From: Pseudanabaena cinerea FACHB-1277
GTDB taxonomy: Bacteria; Cyanobacteriota; Cyanobacteriia; Pseudanabaenales; Pseudanabaenaceae
Reading direction: 5' to 3'
Assembly: GCF_014696345.1 (NCBI RefSeq)
Contig: NZ_JACJPY010000006.1
Coordinates: forward strand, 1-64,000
Length of the DNA: 64,000 bases
Positions 27,005-36,094 of the stretch are shown piece after piece (the stretch's first letter is position 1; the number at the start of each line of letters is the position of its first letter). The notes below the pieces were generated by a model. It was not told where the DNA came from, made no database searches, and saw only the letters and a program-made list of their open reading frames with translations. Both the position numbers and the translations under genes were made by a program.

Positions 27005-27244
27005 ATGCCAAGCCTAACACTAAGTAACGAGCAAGTTGTAGAACTTGTGAAACAATTGCCACAAGAGCAAAAAGTAGAAATTTTTAGGTTCCTACTGCTT
27101 TCTCAATGGCAGCAATGGCAAGATTTGTCTAGCTATGGTGCAGATAAAGTTAAACTTGCCGCAAAAGAGCGTGGCTATGACTGGGAAAAGATGACAGAAG
27201 AAGAAAGAGAAGAATTTATTGATTTAGTAGTCCACGAAAAATAG
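27005..27244 (+). CDS. Antitoxin of the PIN-domain toxin
   Basis: This 79-residue protein is acidic and helical: SNEQVVELVKQLPQEQKVEI near the start and AKERGYDWEKMTEEEREEFI near the end. Its stop (TAG) overlaps the GTG start of the PIN gene by one base. GGAG lies 11 bases upstream. The pair structure gives the role; the family has no name that I can supply. Confidence 0.65.
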   Translation: MPSLTLSNEQVVELVKQLPQEQKVEIFRFLLLSQWQQWQDLSSYGADKVKLAAKERGYDWEKMTEEEREEFIDLVVHEK

Positions 27245-27249
27245 TGAAA
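27216..27249 (+). repeat. 34-bp exact direct repeat, copy 1
   Basis: Bases 27216-27249 (beginning TTATTGATTTAGTAGTCCAC) are repeated exactly at 28135-28168. Copy 1 covers the last codons of the antitoxin and the start of the PIN gene. Confidence 0.9.
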
Positions 27250-27651
27250 TACATAGTTGTTTTTGACACAAACATTTTGATTTCTGCATTGTTTTCACAA
27301 ACTGGCAGACCATTTCGAGCTTTAGCCCTAGCTAAAATTGGACAAATAGAATCCGTTACCTGCCAAGAAATCATAGACGAATTTGCAGAAAAGCTACTGC
27401 TAAAATTTAAGTTCTCTGAAGACAAAACCCAATCTGCTGTAAACGAAATTTTGAGCTTTTCCCGCATTGTCGAAATTTCTGGAACGCTCAAAGCAGTTCT
27501 CAACGATGCAGATGATGACATGGTTATCGAATGCGCCGTAATGGGTAAAGCAAACCATATAGTCACAGGAGACAAACATCTTTTATCACTTGTTAAATAT
27601 CAAAACATTGCGATCGCCAAAGCTACGGATTTTATTAATTTATTCTCTTAG
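27244..27651 (+). CDS. PIN-domain toxin (putative toxin-antitoxin RNase)
   Basis: This 135-residue protein has the PIN acidic residues in VVFDTNILISALF (first Asp), EIIDEFAEK (Glu region), LNDADDDMVIECAV and HIVTGDKHLL (last Asp). The length and order fit the COG1569-type putative toxins. It starts with GTG at 27244, overlapping the antitoxin stop. All acidic positions are present, so RNase activity is plausible. Confidence 0.8.
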   Translation: MKYIVVFDTNILISALFSQTGRPFRALALAKIGQIESVTCQEIIDEFAEKLLLKFKFSEDKTQSAVNEILSFSRIVEISGTLKAVLNDADDDMVIECAVMGKANHIVTGDKHLLSLVKYQNIAIAKATDFINLFS

Positions 27652-27664
27652 GTAGCGATCGGCT

Positions 27665-27745
27665 ATGCAGACAAACCAAGTAATCGAAAATTTATCTCTA
27701 CCTTTTGAATCGCTCACCGATATGATGCGATCGCTAGAATGTTAA
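27665..27745 (+). pseudogene. Truncated antitoxin start (copy B)
   Basis: A 26-codon frame beginning MQTNQVIENLSLPFES, nearly the same as copy A at 26458. It stops after MMRSLEC. It is probably the cut 5' end of a longer antitoxin, here left just after the PIN gene. Confidence 0.5.
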
Positions 27746-27772
27746 AAAATTAAATTTATAAAGAGGTGAAAA

Positions 27773-28024
27773 ATGTTAACTACTGTTGAAGGAATCTATC
27801 GCAATGGACAAGTAGAACTTATTGAAAGCCCAAACAATCTACTTGAAGGAACACGAGTAATTGTTACTTTCTTAGAAACGAAAACAATTGACCTAGCCTC
27901 TCAGGGCATCGACAAAGCCCAAGCAGAAATTTTGCGAACAAGTCTAGCCACCTTTGCCGAAGATTGGAATAGCCCTGAAATGAGCATTTATGATGACTAT
28001 GACGCAGCCAAAGCCAAACTTTAA
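27773..28024 (+). CDS. Antitoxin (DUF104-like start)
   Basis: This 83-residue protein starts MLTTVEGIYRNGQVELIESP and NNLLEGTRVIVTFLE, a beta-rich beginning common to DUF104-type antitoxins. The tail is acidic (DWNSPEMSIYDDYDAAKAKL). Its end overlaps the start of a truncated MazF-type toxin at 27993. It is probably left without a working partner. Confidence 0.7.
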   Translation: MLTTVEGIYRNGQVELIESPNNLLEGTRVIVTFLETKTIDLASQGIDKAQAEILRTSLATFAEDWNSPEMSIYDDYDAAKAKL

Positions 28025-28163
28025 ACGAGGCGATATAGTTTTGGTACTATTCCCCAACTCTGACTTGACAACCGCCAAAACTCGCCCCGCGATCATTGTG
28101 CAATCAGACAATCTGCAAACAGGACTACCTTTACTTATTGATTTAGTAGTCCACGAAAAATAG
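27993..28163 (+). pseudogene. Truncated MazF/PemK-type toxin joined to a foreign tail
   Basis: A 56-residue frame begins at ATG 27993 (or 27999) inside the antitoxin end. It reads FKRGDIVLVLFPNSDLTTAK and TRPAIIVQSDN, the first half of a MazF/PemK fold, then ends LLIDLVVHEK. That last part is the C-terminus of the antitoxin at 27005, brought in by the 34-bp repeat. The second half of the toxin is missing, so it should be inactive. Confidence 0.75.
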
Positions 28164-28168
28164 TGAAA
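28135..28168 (+). repeat. 34-bp exact direct repeat, copy 2
   Basis: Exact copy of 27216-27249. It marks the point where the MazF-type toxin was replaced by unrelated sequence. Confidence 0.9.
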
Positions 28169-28306
28169 GAGATTGCCAAAGCTACTGATGAAGAAGCTGC
28201 CAAACATGGACAAGAAGTAATTGATAGCTATCTGGAGATTTATCGCGAACAAGGAAAATTTTTGCCCCAGCCGAAAAACTCTATGCAACTCTTACAAACA
28301 GCGTAG
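28163..28306 (+). pseudogene. C-terminal fragment of an unknown protein
   Basis: Starting at the GTG that overlaps the previous TAG, 47 codons read VKEIAKATDEEAAKHGQEVI and end MQLLQTA. The helical, charged sequence does not look random, yet the start comes from the copied PIN start. It is likely the tail of another gene left by the same recombination. Confidence 0.4.
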
Positions 28307-28346
28307 ATTCAGCGTAAAACATTGAAAAAACAATAAGGCGGTGTTT

Positions 28347-29471
28347 TCACTGCAATATATTGAGCGATCGCTGATTTTGATAATAGTTTTGCCATGTCCA
28401 ATTGCCCTGAGCATCTAAACTGCTACTCAAAACCTTGACATCAATGGAATTTAAACCGATTTCTTTGATCATGATTTCGGGATAGCGATCGCCATTGAGA
28501 TCTTCGATACCAAATATGGCATAGCTGCTCACACTGTCATTGATATATGCCAATGCCCTTGTGTGGGTAAAAATTGGCACAGCACTCCAGTCTGCCTCAT
28601 TTTTATTGTTACTTGGGGAATTATTCTGAGCATCACTCTTCCTTTCTAAGAGAACTAAAACACTAAATTCCTGCCGTTTGGTAACTGGCAAAGATAGGAA
28701 AGATTGCCAAGCTTGGGTGTCAAATCCCACGGGTCTAATGGCATTGTCTAGCCGCAACCCCGCAATGATTTCTGGTTGATTATCATTATTCATATCCACA
28801 CAGACCAATGACGCGATCGCCACCCTTGGCAGATCGGTTGAGGCTGCTCCTAGTTGTGTAAAAACCTGTTGAGATTTAGACAGCACTAAGGGTTGGATGC
28901 GTTGAGGACAGTTAAAGAAATAACGGCGATCGCTTTTACCTTTATTTTCGCCTTTATTTTCACCTTTAGCATCACTATTAGCTTCGCCTGTTGACGGAAC
29001 CTTATGTGCTACCATGGTTAGCCCTGATTGGCGCAAAATCGCAGGGTCAAAGTTAGGTTTGCCATCAGCGATCGCCACTTTAAAACTAGCGATCGCACCA
29101 AAGGCATCGGAGCCACGCACTTCACTAATTTTTAAAGTTACCAAAGCCTTACCAAACTGCGACAAACTCAATTGGCTTCCCGCAGGAATAGACTGAATTA
29201 CTTGATTAATACCGCCCAAGCGTTCTAGCAAATCTGAGGGGATCACCCCATCGAGGGTTTGACCATCGGGGGAAGCTTGCAAGAACAAAAATACAGGTAC
29301 TGACGGGGGTGTTTTTTCTGAGGTTTTAGAATTGTCACTGGAGCAGCTTACTAAAACGCCTGCGAAAACATTGACACCTACGATAATTACCAGAATTACC
29401 ATCGGCAATTTCAGCGATCGCACGATCCTGCTTGTGATCTTGTTTAAAAATTTCCTAACCAGTTGCATCAA
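28347..29471 (-). CDS. Putative lipoprotein with FG-GAP-like segments
   Basis: This 374-residue protein has a basic start and a hydrophobic segment at about 22-42, ending in the lipobox LVSC, so it is probably a lipoprotein. Two Asp-rich segments, CVDMNNDNQPEIIAG and EDLNGDRYPEIMI, resemble the calcium-binding turns of FG-GAP/VCBS repeats. No enzyme motif was seen. It may bind something at the cell surface. It lies 58 bp downstream of fabG on the same strand. Confidence 0.65.
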   Translation of the reverse strand: MMQLVRKFLNKITSRIVRSLKLPMVILVIIVGVNVFAGVLVSCSSDNSKTSEKTPPSVPVFLFLQASPDGQTLDGVIPSDLLERLGGINQVIQSIPAGSQLSLSQFGKALVTLKISEVRGSDAFGAIASFKVAIADGKPNFDPAILRQSGLTMVAHKVPSTGEANSDAKGENKGENKGKSDRRYFFNCPQRIQPLVLSKSQQVFTQLGAASTDLPRVAIASLVCVDMNNDNQPEIIAGLRLDNAIRPVGFDTQAWQSFLSLPVTKRQEFSVLVLLERKSDAQNNSPSNNKNEADWSAVPIFTHTRALAYINDSVSSYAIFGIEDLNGDRYPEIMIKEIGLNSIDVKVLSSSLDAQGNWTWQNYYQNQRSLNILQ

Positions 29472-29529
29472 CTAATCTCGGCGCTATTAATTTGGGGAAA
29501 TTGACGCAGCCAATTTCCCTAAGTTCATT

Positions 29530-30285
<756 letters not shown>

Positions 30286-30431
30286 TCAAACTCTAAATTT
30301 GTAACTCTTGACTATATCGCGTTTAGGGTTGATTTAGAGCAGCGATCTTGTAATAACTATGAAATTTAGAAAGCGAAAAATTTGTTAGCACTAGAATAAA
30401 GGGGCAAACCTCACCAGCGATCGCTGGCTAT

Positions 30432-30436
30432 GGAGG
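30432..30436 (+). promoter_or_regulatory. Strong ribosome binding site deciding the tal start
   Basis: GGAGG lies six bases before ATG 30442. An earlier ATG at 30430 would place the Shine-Dalgarno sequence inside the gene, so 30442 is the preferred start. Confidence 0.75.
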
Positions 30437-30441
30437 ATCTT

Positions 30442-31434
30442 ATGCCTACCCCCAAGAGTTTTTTAGATCAACTGCGGGAGATGACCGTAGTGGTTGCCGA
30501 TACAGGTGACATCCATGCGATCGAATTAGTCAAACCCCAAGACGCAACCACCAACCCTTCTCTGATTACCGCCGCCGCCCAAATGCCAGACTATCAGGAA
30601 ATTGTCGATGGCACTTTGCTAGAGGCACGCCAAGATCTCGGTACAGATGAGCCAGCCAGTCAAGTGGTTTCCCTAGCCTTCGATCGCTTGGCAGTGGCTT
30701 TTGGTATGAAAATTCTGGAAATTATCCCTGGGCGCGTATCGACAGAGGTTGATGCCCGATTATCCTTTGATACCGCCGCCACGATTGCCAAAGCCCATTA
30801 TTTAATCTCGCAATACGAAGCCCATGGCATTTCCCGCGATCGCGTATTGATCAAAATTGCCGCCACATGGGAAGGGATCAAGGCGGCTGAAGCCTTGGAA
30901 AAAGAGGGCATTCATTGCAATCTCACCCTATTATTTGGCTTGCACCAAGCGATCGCCTGTGCTGAAGCAGGGGTAAAGTTAATCTCTCCCTTTGTGGGGC
31001 GCATTCTCGACTGGTACAAAAAAGATACAGGACGCGATAGTTACCCCGCCGCCGAAGACCCAGGCGTATTGTCTGTAGCCAAGATTTATAACTACTACAA
31101 AAAGTTTGGCTACAAAACCGAAATCATGGGCGCAAGTTTTCGGAGTATGGGCGAGATTGTGGAGTTGGCAGGATGCGATCTTTTGACGATTTCGCCAGCG
31201 CTGCTCGATGAGTTGCAACATACGCAGGGCGAACTCGTCCGCAAACTCGATCCCGCGATCGCTGCCCAATCGGATATTGAGGCGATCGCGATGGACAAAG
31301 CCACCTTTGAGCAAATGCACGCCAGCGATCGCATGGCATCAGAAAAGCTGGATGAAGGCATTAAAGGCTTCTCGAAAGCCCTAGTAACTTTAGAAGAGCT
31401 GCTAACCGCGAGACTAGCAAAGCTGGAAGGATAG
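30442..31434 (+). CDS. tal: Transaldolase
   Basis: This 330-residue enzyme moves a three-carbon unit between sugars in the pentose phosphate pathway. The family start DATTNPSLI, the Schiff-base Lys in [11 protein letters not shown], and [20 protein letters not shown] are all present. The length fits the TalB type. GGAGG six bases before ATG 30442 supports this start. Confidence 0.92.
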   Translation: MPTPKSFLDQLREMTVVVADTGDIHAIELVKPQDATTNPSLITAAAQMPDYQEIVDGTLLEARQDLGTDEPASQVVSLAFDRLAVAFGMKILEIIPGRVSTEVDARLSFDTAATIAKAHYLISQYEAHGISRDRVLIKIAATWEGIKAAEALEKEGIHCNLTLLFGLHQAIACAEAGVKLISPFVGRILDWYKKDTGRDSYPAAEDPGVLSVAKIYNYYKKFGYKTEIMGASFRSMGEIVELAGCDLLTISPALLDELQHTQGELVRKLDPAIAAQSDIEAIAMDKATFEQMHASDRMASEKLDEGIKGFSKALVTLEELLTARLAKLEG

Positions 31435-31553
31435 TCTAGTTTGGTGGCAATGGTTCCGTTATTTAGATAAGAGATAATTACAATCCTTGGGTAGTGGAAA
31501 TTGCTGCTCCCCATTTAGCGAAACCATTGCCTCAATGGGCGGTAAACCGCAAA

Positions 31554-32147
31554 TTACATCTTATTTACGATAAACTTGACCACCTTATCTAGCCCATCGT
31601 GATTTTTGAGATTGGTAAATACAAAGGGGCGATCGCCGCGCATTTTCAGGGCATCGCGTTCCATGATTCCTAGGTCGGCTCCCACATAGGGCGCAAGGTC
31701 AATTTTATTGATGACTAACAAATCCGATTTCGTGATTCCAGGTCCACCCTTGCGCGGGATCTTGTCACCTGCGGCAACATCAATCACATAGAGGGTAAGG
31801 TCGACTAGTTCAGGGCTGAAGGTGGAGGCAAGATTGTCGCCGCCGCTTTCCACAAAGATTAAATTGAGATCGCCAAACTTTAGTTCTAACTGCTCGATCG
31901 CCGCCAAATTCATTGAGGCATCTTCACGAATGGCGGTATGGGGGCAGCCCCCCGTCTCCACACCAACAATGCGATCGCGATCCAAGGCTTCGCTACGCAC
32001 CAAAAACTGAGCATCCTCTTGGGTATAAATATCATTGGTGACAACGGCAATTTGCAAATGCGATCGCATAGATTTACAAAGAGCATCAACGAGCGCAGTT
32101 TTGCCAGAACCGACAGGACCCGCAACCCCAACACGAAATGGTGACAT
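31554..32147 (-). CDS. ureG: Urease accessory GTPase UreG
   Basis: This 197-residue GTPase delivers nickel to urease. It has the P-loop GPVGSGKT, the metal-binding [10 protein letters not shown] (CPH motif), ESGGDN, and [12 protein letters not shown]. The start at 32147 ([11 protein letters not shown]) fits the family; an upstream extension of 36 codons is unlikely. It is divergent from ureE. The structural genes ureABC and ureD are not in the window. Confidence 0.92.
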   Translation of the reverse strand: MSPFRVGVAGPVGSGKTALVDALCKSMRSHLQIAVVTNDIYTQEDAQFLVRSEALDRDRIVGVETGGCPHTAIREDASMNLAAIEQLELKFGDLNLIFVESGGDNLASTFSPELVDLTLYVIDVAAGDKIPRKGGPGITKSDLLVINKIDLAPYVGADLGIMERDALKMRGDRPFVFTNLKNHDGLDKVVKFIVNKM

Positions 32148-32306
32148 AATTAAGTACAGCTTATTGATATTTTGTAAAAGGAAGATTTTTGAAAAGCGCT
32201 GAGCGCTACTCAAAAATATTTCTTGGTTTGATGTCAGCGTCGAGCGCTGTAACAATTAAATAATACTCAAGTAAATTTATCTTAGGCGCATCTTTAGCAC
32301 AAACCT

Positions 32307-32780
32307 ATGCAAATTATTACCCATCGACTTGCATCGGCTACCTCCCCAATCACGGACACAAGCATTTTGCTAACCCTATCACTGGTAGCAGAAGATCGCA
32401 CCCGTAGTCGTCACCGCTTTGTCACCGATCAAGGTGAAGAGATCAGTTTGCAACTACCAAGGGGAACGGTGCTACGGGATGGGGATATTCTTGGTGATGA
32501 TCAACATCAACCGTTAGTAAAGGTATTAGCAAAACCTGAGCCAGTGGTTACGGTCACTGCTCACCATGCCCTAGACCTGTTGCGAGCTGCCTATCACCTT
32601 GGTAATCGCCATATTGCCCTAGAAGTGACAGAAGGTTATTTGCGATTTTCCCCTGACTCAGTTTTAGAAGATATGGTTAAACAAATGGGCTTGACACTTA
32701 CACAAGAAGTGCAGCCATTTCAGCCAGAAACTGGTGCTTATCAACATCACTCTGCCCATGCCCATCACCACCATGACTAG
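32307..32780 (+). CDS. ureE: Urease accessory protein UreE
   Basis: This 157-residue nickel chaperone has the usual two domains (about 1-70 and 75-140). The first contains RTRSRHRFVTDQGEEISLQL. The second contains HALDLLRAAYHLGNRHIALE. A His-rich tail (HHSAHAHHHHD) gives high nickel capacity. Its stop overlaps the ureF start (ATGACTAG). Confidence 0.9.
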   Translation: MQIITHRLASATSPITDTSILLTLSLVAEDRTRSRHRFVTDQGEEISLQLPRGTVLRDGDILGDDQHQPLVKVLAKPEPVVTVTAHHALDLLRAAYHLGNRHIALEVTEGYLRFSPDSVLEDMVKQMGLTLTQEVQPFQPETGAYQHHSAHAHHHHD

Positions 32781-33540
32781 CGTTATTTCTGCCCCTTTTT
32801 CCCTAGCTTTATCTCGGCTCTTGCAGCTAACTAGCCCCGCTTTACCCGTGGGCGCTTATAGCTATTCTGACGGCATTGAATATCTATGTCATCGCGGCAC
32901 GATCGCCAATGCCCAAAATTTAATCCATTGGCTGCGGGGAGAACTGCAAACGGGATTTATCAAAACGGAAACGGCGATCACGCTAGTTGCCGCTCAAGCA
33001 TGGTCAGATAATGATTTATCGAATATTATCTATTGGAATAATTGGCTATCAGCAACAAGAGAAACCGAAGAAATACGCCTTGCTAGTTGGCAAATGGGGC
33101 AGTCACTCATCAAGCTGTGGGAGCAGTTGGAAAGTGCGGATGCAGGTCGGCAAGCTCAAATCATGCAGCTTTTGCCAATGGCTAAGGATAATGCTCAAGG
33201 ACAGGGTTGCAACTATGCGATCGCCTTTGGGTTAGTTGCCGCAAGTTTTGCGATCGCGCCCGAACAAATTGCCATTGGTTATATTCATAGCTGGGTTGCC
33301 AATCTAATTAGTGCGGCGGTGCGATCGGTTGCCCTTGGGCAAACCGTGGGACAGCAGGTAAATTTTAGCCTAGGCAATGATGTAATGCGATCAGCAGAAG
33401 CGGCGCTTCTACTTTCAGCAAATTTAACTAAAAAACAGGATTATCCACACCATCAGCCACAGCTAGAGTGGTGTGGATGGGGTGTAAGCATTGCCTCAGC
33501 CAACCACGAAGTGCAGTATTCCCGACTGTTTAGAAGCTAA
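32773..33540 (+). CDS. ureF: Urease accessory protein UreF
   Basis: This 255-residue protein is the UreF partner that works with UreG and UreD on apo-urease. It starts at ATG 32773, giving LLQLTSPALPVGAYSYSDGI, the signature of the family. It contains GQGCNYAIAFGLV and ends near the usual length. It is translationally coupled to ureE by an 8-base overlap. Confidence 0.9.
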   Translation: MTSVISAPFSLALSRLLQLTSPALPVGAYSYSDGIEYLCHRGTIANAQNLIHWLRGELQTGFIKTETAITLVAAQAWSDNDLSNIIYWNNWLSATRETEEIRLASWQMGQSLIKLWEQLESADAGRQAQIMQLLPMAKDNAQGQGCNYAIAFGLVAASFAIAPEQIAIGYIHSWVANLISAAVRSVALGQTVGQQVNFSLGNDVMRSAEAALLLSANLTKKQDYPHHQPQLEWCGWGVSIASANHEVQYSRLFRS

Positions 33541-33715
33541 GCCACAAACAAGCCAAATAACACCATGACAATTGCCATCAAACCTTGAAATTAATAGCAA
33601 AACTATGGCGATTTGGGTTAAAGTAAGACGCATTATTTTAGATTCAAGTTACCACCTAAAATTTACAGTGCGTTTGCACCAAAACTAAGAATATACAAGG
33701 CTTGAGCATCACAAT

Positions 33716-34870
33716 ATGGCACAGTCAACCACCACAAAGCCCTACGCCGCGTCAACAGGACTAGTACCTGATGTCGAGCTTCAGCGAGTTTTTAAAATGT
33801 TTGGCTCAAGTACGGTCGTGCAGGGCGTGGATCTGCAAGTGCAAAGAGGCGAACTATTTAGTATTCTTGGTCCTTCGGGTTGTGGCAAAACCACGTTATT
33901 AAGACTAGTGGCAGGTTTTGAAGAACCATCGGCAGGTGAAGTGCTGATCCAAGGCAAACTAATGACCTATGTGCCACCCTACCAACGCCCCGTTAATACT
34001 GTATTTCAAAGCTATGCTCTATTTGGACATATGAGCATTTTTGATAATGTTGCCTTTGGGCTGTCGGTGAAAGGTGTCGCCAAGCCCGAAATTCAGCAAC
34101 GGGTTAAGGATGCCCTCAAGCAGGTCAGACTAGATCACCTCAGCGATCGCTATCCCAGTCAGATTTCGGGTGGTCAGCAACAGAGGGTCGCCCTCGCCCG
34201 CGCCCTAGTCAATCGCCCCAAAGTAATTTTGTTGGATGAACCCCTTGCCGCCCTAGACTTTAAGCTGCGAAAGGAGATGCAGGTTGAATTATCCAATTTG
34301 CAATATGACCTCAATATTTCATTTATCATGGTCACGCACGACCAAGAAGAGGCGCTGGCGATTTCCTCTAGAATTGCGGTGATGAATCAAGGACGCATTG
34401 AGCAGATTGGCACACCTGCGGAGGTTTACGATCGCCCCGCTTCGGCGTTTGTGGCTGATTTTGTGGGCGAGACTAATTTATTTGAATGTCGTGTCATTGA
34501 GCAGGATGGCGCATTTGTGGAATTGCGTTCATCCACAGGCTTAGCGATCGTGGCGGCAAAACCCAAGCATTGGCAACCGATCCCCGAAGCTGTGGTGAGT
34601 GTGCGTCCCGAAAAAATTCGCCTCTCCACCGAATACCCCAACCAGCCCTACAATACCTATCGCGGCATTCTGAATAATATCTTGTACTTGGGTGATCACT
34701 CGCAGTTTGTCGTTGATCTCCATGCCAGCGAAAATGTCCCCCCTGTGCGCGTAATCTTAGTGCGCTCCAATCACCAAGGCGATAGAAATCCACCATTCAA
34801 CAGTCAAGTCTATGTGTCTTGGATGCCCGAAGACTGTATTGCCCTTCCTAAAACCGCGATCGCATCATGA
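33716..34870 (+). CDS. potA: Spermidine/putrescine ABC transporter ATPase
   Basis: This 384-residue ATPase has Walker A GPSGCGKTT, Q-loop FQSYALFGHM, signature SGGQQQR, Walker B VILLDEPLAALD and the switch [10 protein letters not shown]. The C-terminal part carries TOBE-like segments (VSVRPEKIRLS). It overlaps potD by four bases. The permease genes potB and potC are not next to it. Confidence 0.85.
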   Translation: MAQSTTTKPYAASTGLVPDVELQRVFKMFGSSTVVQGVDLQVQRGELFSILGPSGCGKTTLLRLVAGFEEPSAGEVLIQGKLMTYVPPYQRPVNTVFQSYALFGHMSIFDNVAFGLSVKGVAKPEIQQRVKDALKQVRLDHLSDRYPSQISGGQQQRVALARALVNRPKVILLDEPLAALDFKLRKEMQVELSNLQYDLNISFIMVTHDQEEALAISSRIAVMNQGRIEQIGTPAEVYDRPASAFVADFVGETNLFECRVIEQDGAFVELRSSTGLAIVAAKPKHWQPIPEAVVSVRPEKIRLSTEYPNQPYNTYRGILNNILYLGDHSQFVVDLHASENVPPVRVILVRSNHQGDRNPPFNSQVYVSWMPEDCIALPKTAIAS

Positions 34871-36027
34871 GTACTTCTAGGGATATTTCTCGCCGCAAAT
34901 TTTTAAAACAGGCAGTTGGTGCGACCTCGGCGATCGCTGGTGCGTATAGTCTTTCGGGCTGCGGCATTTTTGACAAAGGCGAAAATCCTGAAGCCACAGA
35001 TGAGAATAATGTTGAGCGTCCTATCACTGCCGATAAGAAAACCTTGTATATTTACGGCTGGGCAACCTATGTCGATAATCAAGAGGTATTTGAAGGCTTT
35101 ACCAAAGAGACGGGGATCAAGGTGGCTGGAGATTCCTACGACTCCAATGAGGTGATGTTAGCAAAACTAGAGGCAAGCGGTGGGCGATCAGGTTATAGCA
35201 TCATCTACCCCAGCGACTACATGGTGACGCAGATGCGCGAATTGAAATTATTAGCGCCCCTCGACAAAAAACTCCTGCCCAACCTTAGTAATATCGCCCC
35301 TAACTATCTTGATCTGCCCCACGATCGCGGCGCAGTTTTTAGCGTACCTATCAGCCTTGGCACTACAGGACTTGCCTATAATGTTAAAGCGATCAACTCT
35401 ATTGTTGGCACTGAACCAACGGATTGGAGTTATCTCTGGGAGCATAAGGATAAGCTGAGAATCACGCTGGTGAATGATCCCCGTGAAGTAATTGGCATGG
35501 CGCTACACATTCTCGGCAATTCCTACAACACCACTGAGACGGGCAAAATTGAGGCAGCCTTCCAAAAATTAAGGGAACTAATGCCCGCGATCGCCAACTT
35601 CACCACCGATGCTTGGCGCGACCCCCTCGCTTCAGGGGATCTGATGATGTGTATGACTTTTTCGGGGGATGCCATTAGTTTAGCGCGGCAAGATCCGAAT
35701 ATTCGCTATATCTTGCCCAATAGCGGCACATCGATTTGGACTGACACCGTTGCTATTCCTAGAGGTGCGGCAAATATAGAAGGTGCTCACGCTTGGATTA
35801 ACTATGTAATGCGCCCTGATATTGCTGCCAAAATTAGCGATGCCAATAGCTTCGGCACAACCAACAAGTTAGCCAAGACCATGATTCCCGATGATTTAAA
35901 AGCAATCAGCGCCCTAGAGCCATCAGAAAACATCATCGCCAAAAGCGGACGCATCAGCAAATTAGACCCTGAGGTATTACAAATATATGAAGGCTATTGG
36001 ACAAGACTAATCACAGGACTAGGCTAA
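34867..36027 (+). CDS. potD: Polyamine-binding lipoprotein (PotD-like)
   Basis: This 386-residue protein starts with a Tat-type SRRKFLK and a lipobox SLSGC, so it is exported and lipid-anchored. The body resembles PotD/PotF binding proteins: YIYGWATYVDNQEVFEGFTK at the start and SDYMVTQM later. The start ATG overlaps the potA stop. It would catch spermidine or putrescine for the PotA-linked permease. Confidence 0.85.
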   Translation: MSTSRDISRRKFLKQAVGATSAIAGAYSLSGCGIFDKGENPEATDENNVERPITADKKTLYIYGWATYVDNQEVFEGFTKETGIKVAGDSYDSNEVMLAKLEASGGRSGYSIIYPSDYMVTQMRELKLLAPLDKKLLPNLSNIAPNYLDLPHDRGAVFSVPISLGTTGLAYNVKAINSIVGTEPTDWSYLWEHKDKLRITLVNDPREVIGMALHILGNSYNTTETGKIEAAFQKLRELMPAIANFTTDAWRDPLASGDLMMCMTFSGDAISLARQDPNIRYILPNSGTSIWTDTVAIPRGAANIEGAHAWINYVMRPDIAAKISDANSFGTTNKLAKTMIPDDLKAISALEPSENIIAKSGRISKLDPEVLQIYEGYWTRLITGLG

Positions 36028-36034
36028 AAAATCA

Positions 36035-36068
36035 CCCCAATCCCCAATCCCCAATCCCCAATCCCCAA
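36035..36068 (+). repeat. Heptanucleotide repeat CCCCAAT
   Basis: Four full copies of CCCCAAT (36035-36062) and a partial fifth lie between potD and the next gene. Such short tandem repeats are known from cyanobacterial intergenic DNA and vary in copy number. Confidence 0.9.
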
Positions 36069-36094
36069 ACTATAAATTTTCCCTTTGGTGCTAT

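Noticed and set aside
32148-32306. NtcA site between ureG and ureE
   Set aside because: No GTA-N8-TAC with correct spacing was found.
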